From Maritimibacter sp. (GTDB lineage: Bacteria > Pseudomonadota > Alphaproteobacteria > Rhodobacterales > Rhodobacteraceae), in the NCBI GenBank assembly GCA_002695005.1, contig NZNT01000021.1, forward strand, positions 40,682-104,681: a stretch of 64,000 nt of DNA, written 5' to 3'. Both the position numbers and the translations under genes were made by a program. Below are positions 19,794 through 28,681 of this stretch, piece after piece. The notes beneath the pieces were generated by a model that was given only the letters and a program-made list of their open reading frames with translations, was not told the origin of the DNA and did not search any database. The stretch's first letter is position 1; each line of letters begins with the position of its first letter.

Positions 19794-22304
19794 ATGCTGC
19801 GCGCACTTTTCATCGCTTTGCTTTTCATGACCACTTCCTTTGCGGCATCAGCACAAGAGCGACCTTCGGCGATTCTCGTTCTCGATGCATCTGGCTCGAT
19901 GTGGGGCCAGATCGAAGGGGTGAACAAAATCGTCATCGCGCGCGAAGTGGTGAGCGACCTTCTGGGCACGCTCCCCGAAGAACAGGCACTCGGTCTCGTA
20001 GCCTACGGTCACCGGACCAAGGGAGACTGCGGCGACATCGAACTCCTGTATGAGCCCGGCACGGACCGGCAGGCCATCGCAGACGCGGTGAACGGGCTGA
20101 ACCCGAAGGGCAAGACGCCGCTGTCGGACGCAGTGCTTCAGGCGGCCGAGGCGCTCAAATACACCGAGGAAGCGGCCACCGTGATCCTCGTTTCGGACGG
20201 GATCGAGACCTGCGACGTGGACCCCTGCGCGCTCGGGCGGCAATTGGAACAAACCGGCGTAGGCTTCACCGCGCATGTCATCGGCTTCGACGTGACCGAG
20301 CCCGAGGCGCAGGCTCAGCTTCAGTGTCTGGCCGAAGAAACCGGCGGAATGTATCGCAGCGCGTCCAACGCGGGCGAACTGTCCAGCGCGCTGGAAGAGG
20401 TGGCGGTCGCGGAACCCGCACCAATGCCGGAGCCGGAACCCGAGCCTGCGGTGTTCGATGTTACCTTCCGCGCGACCAACGGCCAGGGCGGTCCCATCAT
20501 CGCGGACGGCATCGTCTGGACGATCAACGCAGGCGATGAGGTGCTGTCAGACAAAGTCGAGGCGTCCATGCCAGTCCATGCCATCACCGAAGGCACCGCG
20601 GGCTCCGCGTCGGTCATCCGCCTGCTGGATGAGGCGACGGGTTCGGCCAGCTTCACAACCGGTGGCGGGAACATGACCGTTACTGTCGCCCTGCCCGAAT
20701 ACGTCCCGCCCCTGCCCGACGCCACGGTGGAAGCGCCCGCCACGGCTCCGGCCGGGTCGATGGTGCCCGTAACATTCACCGGCCCTGAGGAAGACAACGA
20801 CTACATCGCCTCGGCGACCGCGGACAAGGAAGACGACTATTACGATTCCTACACCTACACCCGCAAAGCGGAGGACGGCGTGGTCATGGTGCGTATGCCC
20901 CCGACGACCGGGCCGGCTGAATTGCGCTACAAGCTTGGCGATGGCGGCGACGTGCTCGCCCGCACGTCCATCGAAGTGACGCCCCTCGACATCCAACTCA
21001 CCCCGCCGAGCGAGGTCACGGTCGGCATGGTGCCGGAGATCGAATGGACCGGGCCCGACTATCAAAGCGACTACATCACCGTCGCTTCGCTCGATCAGGG
21101 CGACGGGTATTACGAGACCTATGCCTATACGAACAAGGGCAATCCCCTGCCCCTTCCGATGCCGACCGAGGCTGGGACCTATGAATTGCGGTATGTGTTG
21201 TCGGCGTCCCGCACCGTCGCGGGCCGCTCGGAGCCGTTCGAAGTAAGCGACACATCCGTGAGCCTTGAGGGCCCCGCTGAAGCCCCGGCAGGATCGGACG
21301 TCGAGATCACCTGGACCGGGCCGGATGCCAAGAACGACTACATCGGGATCGGCCGCGTCGGCCGGGACGAACGCCCCTATCTCACCTATGCCTACACGCG
21401 GACGGGCAACCCGGTTACGGTCAAGGCCCCAATCGAACCGGGCGATTACGAGATCCGGTATTTCCTTGGACAGGACCAATCCGAACTTGCTGCGGTCCCC
21501 CTGACGCTCACCGCCGTGGGCGCATCGATCACTGCGCCGCCGACCGCAGTAGGTGGGACCCAATTGTCCGTCGAGTGGACCGGTCCGGACTACAAGTCGG
21601 ATTACATCGCGGTGGCCGAGGCAGGCGCGGCTGACGGGGACTACGTCACATACACCTACACGAATGAAGGTAACCCCCTTGATGTGCAGATGCCGACGGA
21701 AGGCGGCGAATACGAAATCCGCTACATCGCCAGCCAGGGCCAGGAAATGCTTGGCAGTACGCCGATTTCCGTCCAGACGGCGACGGCCAGCCTGTCAGGA
21801 CCGGACAGCGCTCCTGCCGGCAGCACGATTTCTCTTTCGTGGGAAGGCCCGGCGACTCACAACGATTACCTCACTGTCGCCGAAGTCGGATCGCCTGCGG
21901 GCAAATACCTCAACTACGAGTATGTTCAGAAGGGCAGCCCGCTCGACATCGACGTGCCATCCGTGCCCGGCACGTACGAACTCCAGTATGTTCAGAACGG
22001 TCGGCCGACCAAAGTCTTGAACACCGCGCCGATCTCTGTGACCGACGTGACCGCGTCTCTCGGCGCGGCGCTCGCGGGTGACAAGATCGAGGTGACGTGG
22101 GACGGACCGGGATACCGCCGAGATCTCGTGGTCATCGCATCTCCGGACTCGGCCATCGGAAAATATGTCGATTATGCCTACGCCCGAGACGGAAGTCCTT
22201 CCGTCCTGGATGTGCCAGAAGCGTCGGGCACATACGAGTTGCGCTACATCCTGACCGGCACGACGAACCGGATCCTCAAGAGTGTCCCCTTCACTGTACC
22301 GTGA
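19794..22304 (+). CDS. Secreted VWA-domain protein with six tandem beta-rich repeats
   Basis: An 836-residue exported protein. Residues 1-20 form a signal peptide ending ASA. Residues 24-190 are a von Willebrand A domain with an intact metal site (DASGSM, a Thr in KTPLSD, Asp in VSDGIE) and a short Cys loop (CDVDPC). A Pro/Glu linker (196-208) and a beta-rich segment (209-305) follow. Then come six tandem repeats of 84-90 residues at about 310-397, 398-486, 487-576, 577-663, 664-752 and 753-836. Each carries WTGPxxxxDYI, then YxxYxYT, GNPL and GxYExRY. I do not recognise the repeat as a named domain. A periplasmic or surface adhesion or scaffold role is inferred. GGGGACC precedes the chosen ATG. 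Confidence 0.8.
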   Translation: MLRALFIALLFMTTSFAASAQERPSAILVLDASGSMWGQIEGVNKIVIAREVVSDLLGTLPEEQALGLVAYGHRTKGDCGDIELLYEPGTDRQAIADAVNGLNPKGKTPLSDAVLQAAEALKYTEEAATVILVSDGIETCDVDPCALGRQLEQTGVGFTAHVIGFDVTEPEAQAQLQCLAEETGGMYRSASNAGELSSALEEVAVAEPAPMPEPEPEPAVFDVTFRATNGQGGPIIADGIVWTINAGDEVLSDKVEASMPVHAITEGTAGSASVIRLLDEATGSASFTTGGGNMTVTVALPEYVPPLPDATVEAPATAPAGSMVPVTFTGPEEDNDYIASATADKEDDYYDSYTYTRKAEDGVVMVRMPPTTGPAELRYKLGDGGDVLARTSIEVTPLDIQLTPPSEVTVGMVPEIEWTGPDYQSDYITVASLDQGDGYYETYAYTNKGNPLPLPMPTEAGTYELRYVLSASRTVAGRSEPFEVSDTSVSLEGPAEAPAGSDVEITWTGPDAKNDYIGIGRVGRDERPYLTYAYTRTGNPVTVKAPIEPGDYEIRYFLGQDQSELAAVPLTLTAVGASITAPPTAVGGTQLSVEWTGPDYKSDYIAVAEAGAADGDYVTYTYTNEGNPLDVQMPTEGGEYEIRYIASQGQEMLGSTPISVQTATASLSGPDSAPAGSTISLSWEGPATHNDYLTVAEVGSPAGKYLNYEYVQKGSPLDIDVPSVPGTYELQYVQNGRPTKVLNTAPISVTDVTASLGAALAGDKIEVTWDGPGYRRDLVVIASPDSAIGKYVDYAYARDGSPSVLDVPEASGTYELRYILTGTTNRILKSVPFTVP
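20721..22301 (+). repeat. Six in-frame coding repeats of about 265 bases in the VWA gene
   Basis: Unit starts are near 20721, 20985, 21252, 21522, 21783 and 22050. The units are diverged at DNA level but align clearly as protein. Invariant positions are the Trp-x-Gly-Pro near the start, Asp-Tyr or Asp-Leu six residues later, paired Tyr residues, and a closing Gly-x-Tyr-Glu-x-x-Tyr. Units 2 and 4 are the most alike (WTGPDYxSDYIxVA). Unit 1 is the most diverged (FTGP, and an altered GNPL). Confidence 0.85.
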
Positions 22305-22377
22305 CGGTCTTTCGGCCCCTTGACGTATTCATTATTTGGAATATATGTTCTCAAACACGAATGAAGGATATGTAAGA

Positions 22378-22740
22378 ATGCTGAAAGCCATGTTCGGAGG
22401 GCGCACAATGCCCGGTCTCTCGCCCAAGGACGCCGTCGAAAAGGCCGCTGCCGGCGAAATCACTCTCGTCGATGTCCGTGACCCCGGTGAGCTTGCCATG
22501 TCCGGCAAGGCCGAGGGCGCGCTCAATATTCCGCTCGCGGTCATCCGGATGCAGGCCGACCCCCGCAGCCCGGATTATCATCCGGACCTCGATACTTCGA
22601 AACCAGTCGCGGTCTACTGCGCGTCCGGCGCACGCTCGTCGATGGCCGCGCAGGTGTTCGAGGGCTTCGGTTTCGACGTCTCGAACATCGGGGGCCTCGG
22701 GCACTGGCAGATGGCCGGTGGCAAAATCACCCGCGGTTGA
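22378..22740 (+). CDS. Rhodanese-like domain protein
   Basis: A 120-residue single rhodanese domain, a sulfur-carrier or sulfurtransferase fold. The active-site loop VYCASGARSS has the catalytic Cys in the CxxGxRS pattern, and VDVRDPGE is the CH2A-like motif. No signal peptide is seen, so it is cytosolic. The ATG at 22378 is preferred over 22336 because the domain begins there, with AAGGA 11 bases upstream. It is followed by a strong terminator, so it is not an operon with the downstream sensor. Confidence 0.88.
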   Translation: MLKAMFGGRTMPGLSPKDAVEKAAAGEITLVDVRDPGELAMSGKAEGALNIPLAVIRMQADPRSPDYHPDLDTSKPVAVYCASGARSSMAAQVFEGFGFDVSNIGGLGHWQMAGGKITRG

Positions 22741-22768
22741 AATCGGATCAAATTGAAGCAAATCGAGG

Positions 22769-22798
22769 CGACCCTCCCGAGGGTCGTCTTCCTTTTGT
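22769..22798 (+). terminator. Intrinsic terminator after the rhodanese gene
   Basis: CGACCCTC (22769-22776) and GAGGGTCG (22779-22786) form the stem, with inner pairs opening as the loop, followed by TCTTCCTTTTGTT. It lies 29 bases past the stop codon and ahead of the HAMP sensor gene. Confidence 0.8.
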
Positions 22799-22816
22799 TA
22801 AGGTCTCGCGCAGACC

Positions 22817-24466
22817 ATGGCAGGCATGAGTTCCCAGTCCGGACAGCCTGCCATGCAACCCATGTCACTCAAATCCTATGCGAACGCCACCGTCGCCGTC
22901 TGCATCGTCTGTGCCGTGCTCTTCGCGGGCGCGACGATCCTGCTCTACAGCCTTGTCGAACGCGTGGACGGTCAGATCAAAGCCTATGAGCGCCAGTCGG
23001 ACCCGAGCGTGATTGCCCTAACCGATGTGGTCGGCGACCTCGGGTTCGGAGGGATGATTCATTCCTTCAAGAACTACCTCCTGCGCGGTGGGGACGAAAT
23101 GCGGGTTTTTGACCGCAATACCGGAGCGATCCTGACCAATCTCGAAAAGCTCGAACGACAGCTCGGCCCGACCTATGGGGGAGAAATCGACGCCATCCGT
23201 TCAATGGTGCGGGAGTATGAGGCGCAAAGCGAAGTGGTGCGCGATATCCGCCAGCTCGATTCGGATATCGAAGGGATCGACGATGTTGTGCGCGTCGATG
23301 ACACCCAAGCCGCCGTTGCAATGGTCGCGCTGACAACAGGTGTGATCGAGGGCGGGCCGGAAACGAAATGGACCACGCTTTTCGCATTACGCTCGGCGCT
23401 CGGCTACGATGGCATGATTCACCAGTTCAAGAATTTCGTGCTGCGAAAGACACCTGGATACGAAGCGGCCGCGCGGGCGTCAGCCGACCGTGCCCTGCTG
23501 GCAATCGACCAGTACCGTGGGTTCCCCATCACACCGGCTGAAGATGTCGCACTGGCCGACCTTGCCGAAGCGGTGGCGACTTTCCGTGCGAATATCGACG
23601 TGGCGCGTGACATGATCGACGCGGGCGCGGGCGCTGCAGAGATTGACACGGCCGTGCTCGTTCCGAAAGAAAGCGCCCTCTCGGCATTCGCGACGTTGGG
23701 TCAGGAAATCCAGCGACAGACACATGCAGAGCTTGTCGGTCTCCATCAGCAGATGGACCTCCTGAAACTCGGCGCGGTCGCGCTCGCGGTGCTCCTCTGC
23801 GCAGGTGTCGCAATCTTCAGCCTCGGCTTGCGTTGGACAATTCAGCGGGTCGCAGTCGCGCCGGCTGCCGCCATCGCTGAAGGGCTGGGACGACTCGCGG
23901 AAGGTGAAACCCATGTTGACCTCAGCGCCTATGCCAACGACACGGAGATCGGTCAGATCGCCCGCGCGTCACGCCGGTTCCGGGAAGCGCTCGTTGACAA
24001 TATCCGCAAGAGTGAAGACCTGCGCGGTCTGAATGCGGAGCGTGACGACATGCTTCAGGAAAAAAGCCTCATGGTCGCGGAACGGGCGGATATCGCGAGC
24101 CGGCTTAACGACATCGCCCACTGGCGCAATTTGCGCGAGGAAGAACTGCGCCGCATGCATGACGACGCCGAAGTCGTCATCGCCGGGATCGAGCGCGGTA
24201 GCTTCAGCCTGCGACTGGACGACGCCTACAAGGACGAAGCGCTGGCGCTCCTCGCCCGCGACCTCAATCGAATTCTGGACGAGGTCGAGAAGAGCCTGAT
24301 CGAGCTGCACGCGCCCGAAACGGGGCCAGCAGATCCCGTCGCACCGGCCGACGCAGCCCAAGCTGCGACGCTCTTGCGCCGGTCGATGGCACATGCGCTC
24401 GATACGCTGAACGAGGCCATCGACGAGGTGCGGCGCGAAGCGGACGGGTTGAAGCGCGGCACCTGA
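22817..24466 (+). CDS. Membrane sensor-like protein with HAMP domain, duplicated GMIHxFKN motif and no recognised output domain
   Basis: A 549-residue protein. A membrane helix lies at about 24-46, an extracytoplasmic helical region at 47-312, and a second membrane helix at about 315-338. A HAMP-like linker follows, then a cytosolic coiled coil to the end. The extracytoplasmic part is an internal duplication: LGFGGMIHSFKNYLLR at 75-90 and LGYDGMIHQFKNFVLR at 195-210, exactly 120 residues apart. The architecture is that of a chemoreceptor or histidine kinase, but no MCP signalling hairpin, HisKA/HATPase, GGDEF or EAL motif is seen. The gene may act through a partner. Starts at 22826 or later are possible. 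It is convergent with lpdA. Confidence 0.7.
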   Translation: MAGMSSQSGQPAMQPMSLKSYANATVAVCIVCAVLFAGATILLYSLVERVDGQIKAYERQSDPSVIALTDVVGDLGFGGMIHSFKNYLLRGGDEMRVFDRNTGAILTNLEKLERQLGPTYGGEIDAIRSMVREYEAQSEVVRDIRQLDSDIEGIDDVVRVDDTQAAVAMVALTTGVIEGGPETKWTTLFALRSALGYDGMIHQFKNFVLRKTPGYEAAARASADRALLAIDQYRGFPITPAEDVALADLAEAVATFRANIDVARDMIDAGAGAAEIDTAVLVPKESALSAFATLGQEIQRQTHAELVGLHQQMDLLKLGAVALAVLLCAGVAIFSLGLRWTIQRVAVAPAAAIAEGLGRLAEGETHVDLSAYANDTEIGQIARASRRFREALVDNIRKSEDLRGLNAERDDMLQEKSLMVAERADIASRLNDIAHWRNLREEELRRMHDDAEVVIAGIERGSFSLRLDDAYKDEALALLARDLNRILDEVEKSLIELHAPETGPADPVAPADAAQAATLLRRSMAHALDTLNEAIDEVRREADGLKRGT

Positions 24467-24485
24467 GGGCGCCGCGCCGACGCGA

Positions 24486-25880
24486 TCAGAAGTGAATCGC
24501 GCGCCCGTACGCGTCGAGCACGGATTCGTGCATCATTTCCGACAGCGTTGGGTGTGGGAACACGGTATTCATGAGCTCTTCCTCGGTGGTTTCGAGCGTG
24601 CGCCCGACCACATATCCCTGAATCAACTCAGTCACTTCGGCACCGACCATATGCGCGCCAAGAAGCTCGCCGGTCTTGGCGTCGAACACCGTCTTGACCA
24701 TCCCTTCCTGCTCGCCGAGTGCGATTGCCTTGCCATTGCCGATGAACGGAAACTTGCCAACCTTGACCTCGTAACCCAGCTCCTTGGCCTTGGCCTCGGT
24801 GTAGCCGACGCTTGCGACTTGCGGGTTGCAATAGGTGCAGCCTGCGATGCTTTCCGGCTTGACCGGGTGGGCGTGTTTCCCCGCGATCAATTCGGCAACC
24901 ATGACACCCTCGTGGCTTGCCTTATGGGCAAGCCAGGGCGCACCGGCGATGTCGCCGATGGCGTAAAGCCCGACGACCCCGGTCCGACAGTATTCGTCCG
25001 TCACCACATGAGTGCGGTCGACCTTGACCCCCAGTTCCTCCAGCCCAAGCCCCTCAACGTTACCGACAATCCCCACGGCCGAGATCACGGTGTCGAATTC
25101 CTCGGTTTCCGTCTTGCCGCCCTTCTCGATATGGGCCGTCACCTTACCTTTTCCCCGATCGAGCTTGGTCACGGTCGACTTCTCCCGGATCTTCATGCCT
25201 TGCTTCTCGAACTGCTTCCTTGCGAAAGCCGATATCTCGGCGTCCTCAACCGGCAAGACCCTGTCCATAACTTCGACCACCGTCGTGTCGGCGCCCAATG
25301 TATTGAAGAAGCTCGCGAACTCGATCCCGATTGCGCCTGAGCCAATCACGAGGAGTTTCTTGGGCATCCTGACCGGCTTCAACGCGTCCTTGTAGGTCCA
25401 GACCAGATCGCCGTCCGCTTCAAGGCCCGGGAGTTGCCGGGCGCGCGCGCCGGTCGCCAATATGATGTTCTTGGCCGTGAGTTCCTCGGTCCCCTTGTCG
25501 GTCTTGACCGAGACCTTGCCCTTGGCGGGAACGCTGCCCGCCCCCATGAACACCGTCACCTTGTTCTTCTTGAGGAGATGCGCGACACCACCGGACAATT
25601 GTTTGGCCACACCGCGCGACCGCTCGACCACTTTGTCGAGGTCGTAATCCGCCTTTTCCACCGACAGACCGAAATCCTTGGCGCGATGCATCAAGTGGAA
25701 CACTTCGGCCGACCGCAGAAGTGCCTTGGTGGGAATGCAGCCCCAGTTGAGGCAGATACCGCCCAGATGGTCCCGCTCGACCACAGCGGTCTTCAGGCCC
25801 AGTTGCGCCGCCCGGATCGCGGCCACATAGCCGCCCGGACCGGAGCCGACCACGATCACGTCAAAGCTGGAGTCAGCCAT
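24486..25880 (-). CDS. lpdA: Dihydrolipoyl dehydrogenase (E3)
   Basis: FAD disulfide oxidoreductase that reoxidises lipoamide in 2-oxoacid dehydrogenase or glycine cleavage complexes, 464 residues. The FAD motif GSGPGGYVAAI is at the N terminus, the redox pair lies in GGICLNWGCIPTK (two Cys five residues apart), the NAD-binding motif is VIGSGAIGIEFA, and the C-terminal HPTLSEMMHE supplies the His-Glu pair. AGGGAG precedes the ATG. It stands alone here, with no E1 or E2 genes adjacent, so it may be a second or shared E3. A perfect AT-rich palindrome lies 23 bases upstream. Confidence 0.95.
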   Translation of the reverse strand: MADSSFDVIVVGSGPGGYVAAIRAAQLGLKTAVVERDHLGGICLNWGCIPTKALLRSAEVFHLMHRAKDFGLSVEKADYDLDKVVERSRGVAKQLSGGVAHLLKKNKVTVFMGAGSVPAKGKVSVKTDKGTEELTAKNIILATGARARQLPGLEADGDLVWTYKDALKPVRMPKKLLVIGSGAIGIEFASFFNTLGADTTVVEVMDRVLPVEDAEISAFARKQFEKQGMKIREKSTVTKLDRGKGKVTAHIEKGGKTETEEFDTVISAVGIVGNVEGLGLEELGVKVDRTHVVTDEYCRTGVVGLYAIGDIAGAPWLAHKASHEGVMVAELIAGKHAHPVKPESIAGCTYCNPQVASVGYTEAKAKELGYEVKVGKFPFIGNGKAIALGEQEGMVKTVFDAKTGELLGAHMVGAEVTELIQGYVVGRTLETTEEELMNTVFPHPTLSEMMHESVLDAYGRAIHF

Positions 25881-25902
25881 CTATTTCTCCCTCGCGAAAA
25901 AG

Positions 25903-25920
25903 TAGTTTACCCTTAAACTA
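25903..25920 (-). promoter_or_regulatory. Perfect palindrome in the lpdA leader, candidate operator
   Basis: TAGTTTA (25903-25909), CCCT, TAAACTA (25914-25920): 7-base arms without mismatch, 23 bases upstream of the lpdA start codon and AT-rich in a GC-rich region. No U-run follows, so it is not a terminator. The regulator is unknown. Confidence 0.4.
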
Positions 25921-26020
25921 TTCCCGCGGGGCGTTCAATCGCCTCGAAAAACCGCGCGAAAACAAGGGCCGCCAAGCTAGCCAGCGGTAGCGTATAGCCT
26001 AGACGATTCGGGCGAATTGG

Positions 26021-26593
26021 TCAGGCGGACATTTCACGCAACATGGCGCCATAGCCGCCTTCGGCCACGAAGGCCGCTTCCGGCTTGGTCGTGTCACGCG
26101 AAAGCGCCTCGTTGCGGTACGGAAAGCGGCCAAAACGGCGGATGACCTCGCGGTGGACCTTGGCGTGCAGAAGGTTGCCCTGCCCGGTCTGTGGCATCCG
26201 GGTGTGCATCAGCCGAACGCAGCGGTCCTGGTCGATCAGGCTCTCGGAATGCATGAGGGGCATGTAGAAGAATTGCCGTGCGGGCTCGTCGATCTTCATG
26301 TCCCAGTGTTTGTCGATGGCGCATTTCGCGGCGGCGAGCGCCACCTTGTCGGTCGAAAACGCCTTGCCCTGCCCCCGGAACATGTTGCGCGGAAATTGAT
26401 CGAGCAGGATGACATAGGCGAGTGCGCCACTCGGATAGGTCAACCAGAGCGAATAGGCCCCGCTGGTCGCCTCCCGCCAAGCTTCACCGAATCTTTCGGT
26501 GATCTCGCGGTCGAGTTCCTCCGAACCCTCGTACCACCCAGACGGTCCCACCTCATCCAGCCAGTAGTCCAGAATATCGTTCGGATTGGCCAT
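26021..26593 (-). CDS. DUF924 family protein
   Basis: A 190-residue cytosolic all-helical protein of the DUF924 (TPR-like) family. Conserved stretches are ILDYWLDEVGPSGWY, LILLDQFPRNMFRG-type (here VILLDQFPRNMFRGQ), the FFYMPLMHSES block, and the FGRFPYRNE segment near the end. The function of the family is not established. AGGAGG lies 6 bases before the ATG at 26593. A longer open frame to 26656 is not used. It is a single gene on the minus strand between lpdA and an MFS exporter. Confidence 0.85.
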   Translation of the reverse strand: MANPNDILDYWLDEVGPSGWYEGSEELDREITERFGEAWREATSGAYSLWLTYPSGALAYVILLDQFPRNMFRGQGKAFSTDKVALAAAKCAIDKHWDMKIDEPARQFFYMPLMHSESLIDQDRCVRLMHTRMPQTGQGNLLHAKVHREVIRRFGRFPYRNEALSRDTTKPEAAFVAEGGYGAMLREMSA

Positions 26594-26668
26594 CTTACCC
26601 TCCTGGGCCGTCCTCTGTCCCTGCCTCGACGTTACAAAAGATTTGCAATCAGGCAAGGAAACTAAACG

Positions 26669-27964
26669 TTAACGCATTGTGCCCGGCGACTGTGTGTCTT
26701 CCATGTCGGCCTCGTTCTGCTCCGCCACATCTTCGAGCGCATCGGCATAGAATTCGGTGGCGACTTCCATGCCCACGAGCGAAGTCTGCGGCGAGACGAC
26801 CGCGTAGCTCGCCGTCTCATCCACCGGGGTCGAGGGGCGCCGCGTCGTGCGCCACAGGCCGTAGATGACCACGCCCGCGCAAAGCACCGCGAGGACAATG
26901 AAGAAGCCCGAGGCCCCAAGAGGTCCCATGATCCAGCCAGCCGCGAGCGGACCCGCGATGGCGCCCACGCCATTGACGAACATGAGACCGGCAGCGGCCG
27001 ACGACATGTCGTCGACCTCGAGAAAGTCGTTGGTATGTGCGATCAGCAGGCCATAAAGCGGGCTCAGCATCCCCCCGATGAAGAACGCGGCCAGCAGCAA
27101 CAGGATGAACACCGGCGCCAGCCAGGCCGCGACCGAGGCGACCACTGCCACGCTCGCGGCGCCGATGATGACAAGCCGCCGGTCCATGCGATCGGACAGG
27201 AACCCGATCGGTACCTGAAACACCAGACCACCGACATAGAACATGGCCACGAAAATCGACAGTTGCGACACGGGAAGGCCGGCCTCGGTGCCATAGACGC
27301 CCGCCATCCCGAAAACCGCAGCATTCGCGCCGCCGACCAGCACCATGCCGACCATGCCAAGCGGAGAATTCGTGAACAGTTCACGAAGCGTCATGCGCCG
27401 GGCAGTATCGAAGGCCGGGGTCGGCGAGATGGAAAGAAGGATCGGCGCGAACGAGATCGAGACCAGCACCGAGGGAAGAATGAACAGGATGAAGCCCGAG
27501 GGATCGCCAAAGGCGACAAGGCCCTGCGCGGAGATCACCCCGATCATCTGCACGATGAGATAGAGGGCGAGTGATTGCCCCCGCGTTTCGTTCGTCGCCT
27601 GGTTGTTGAGCCAGCTTTCCGCCGTCACATAGACGCCGGAGAAGCAAAACCCGATGAACAGGCGCAGGAAGGACCAGGCGATCGGATCGGTGAGTGTCGG
27701 ATAAAGGATGAGCACCGCCGATATGAACGAACACAGCGCTGCGAAGACGCGTACATGGCCAACCCGCCGGATAAGCTCCGGCGCAGCCCGTGAGCCGAAA
27801 AGGAAGCCGACGAAGTAGCTGGACATCACGATGGACATCTGGAACGTCGAGAAGCCTTCCAGTCCGCCACGGATGCCCAGCAGCGTGCCCTGAATGCCGT
27901 TGCCGACCATCAGCAGCATGATCCCGAGCAGCAAGGCCCAAGACGTTCCAAGTACCTGAATCAT
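26669..27964 (-). CDS. MFS transporter, YcaD-like
   Basis: A 431-residue major facilitator with 12 predicted spans and an acidic cytosolic tail of about 45 residues. YFVGFLFGSRAAPELIRRVG carries the loop 2-3 MFS signature, and GFCFSGVYVTAESWLNN is the segment typical of the YcaD-like subgroup. The substrate is unknown. A short inverted repeat lies 50-65 bases upstream. The XRE-cupin regulator gene lies 87 bases upstream on the same strand, so the regulator and exporter may be co-transcribed. Confidence 0.85.
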   Translation of the reverse strand: MIQVLGTSWALLLGIMLLMVGNGIQGTLLGIRGGLEGFSTFQMSIVMSSYFVGFLFGSRAAPELIRRVGHVRVFAALCSFISAVLILYPTLTDPIAWSFLRLFIGFCFSGVYVTAESWLNNQATNETRGQSLALYLIVQMIGVISAQGLVAFGDPSGFILFILPSVLVSISFAPILLSISPTPAFDTARRMTLRELFTNSPLGMVGMVLVGGANAAVFGMAGVYGTEAGLPVSQLSIFVAMFYVGGLVFQVPIGFLSDRMDRRLVIIGAASVAVVASVAAWLAPVFILLLLAAFFIGGMLSPLYGLLIAHTNDFLEVDDMSSAAAGLMFVNGVGAIAGPLAAGWIMGPLGASGFFIVLAVLCAGVVIYGLWRTTRRPSTPVDETASYAVVSPQTSLVGMEVATEFYADALEDVAEQNEADMEDTQSPGTMR

Positions 27965-28013
27965 CGCGCGCTCCCTGATCGGATCACGTTTCGCGTAACA
28001 GGCCCGGCCCCGT

Positions 28014-28029
28014 GTTTCGAGACCGAAAC
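28014..28029 (-). promoter_or_regulatory. Inverted repeat upstream of the MFS gene, candidate operator
   Basis: GTTTCG (28014-28019), AGAC, CGAAAC (28024-28029), with a further GTTTCG copy near 27988-27993. It lies between the XRE-cupin stop codon and the exporter start. It could be an operator or part of a weak hairpin, and the support is only the symmetry. Confidence 0.3.
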
Positions 28030-28051
28030 GACGCTTCGGCGGGACTTTGCG

Positions 28052-28681
28052 TCAGAGCGATGTGACCCAGAGGATCGTCGCATCCTCCTGTGAAACCGAA
28101 ATGACGTTATGGCCCATGGAAGCATCGTAATAGGCGCTGTCGCCGCGCCGCATATCAACTGGTTCATAAAATTCGGTTATCAGGCGGATTTCTCCGGTCA
28201 GAACGTAGAGAAATTCCTCGCCATCGTGGCGCACCCAGCCGTCGAATTCCTCGAACCGACGGGCGCGCACGCGGGCACGGTAGGGAAGCATGGCTTTCTT
28301 CGTCAGTGCCCCCGCCAACAATTCATGCTCGTATGTCGCCGTGGGATGCGCCTGCCCTTCGCCGGTCTTGGTGACCGTCATGCGACCCGAAACCCGGGCG
28401 TCCTGCGGCGGCGTGAAGAGTTGCGGGACCGAGATCTCCAGCCCGACCGCCAGCTTCTTGAGCGCCTCGAACGTCGGCGACATCTGACCGTTCTCGATCT
28501 TGGAAAGCGTCGAGCGGGCAAGTCCCGCCTGACCAGCGGCCTGTTCCAGTGTCCAGCCGCGCGATTTGCGCAGCGCGCGCACGCGTTCTCCGAGGTCGAG
28601 CGGCTGCGGATCGGGCGCAGGTTCGCCGCTTTCGCGGGCGAGCCGGATCAGGCTCGGGGTCTTGAGGTCATCGTCGGCCAT
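28052..28681 (-). CDS. XRE-family transcriptional regulator with C-terminal cupin domain
   Basis: A 209-residue regulator. The helix-turn-helix spans about residues 30-85 (LGERVRALRKSRGWTLEQAA, then STLSKIENGQMSPTFEALKKLA). A small-barrel cupin spans about 110-205 (HDGEEFLYVLTGEIRL, MRRGDSAYYDASMGHNV), the usual effector-binding part of the PuuR/SutR type. It is divergent from the acyl-CoA-ligase-like gene with 64 bases between starts. On the minus strand TTGCAA (28711-28716) and ATAAAA (28688-28693) are 17 bases apart, which puts the transcript start at or next to the ATG. The mRNA may therefore be leaderless. Likely targets are itself, the ligase and the exporter. Confidence 0.87.
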   Translation of the reverse strand: MADDDLKTPSLIRLARESGEPAPDPQPLDLGERVRALRKSRGWTLEQAAGQAGLARSTLSKIENGQMSPTFEALKKLAVGLEISVPQLFTPPQDARVSGRMTVTKTGEGQAHPTATYEHELLAGALTKKAMLPYRARVRARRFEEFDGWVRHDGEEFLYVLTGEIRLITEFYEPVDMRRGDSAYYDASMGHNVISVSQEDATILWVTSL

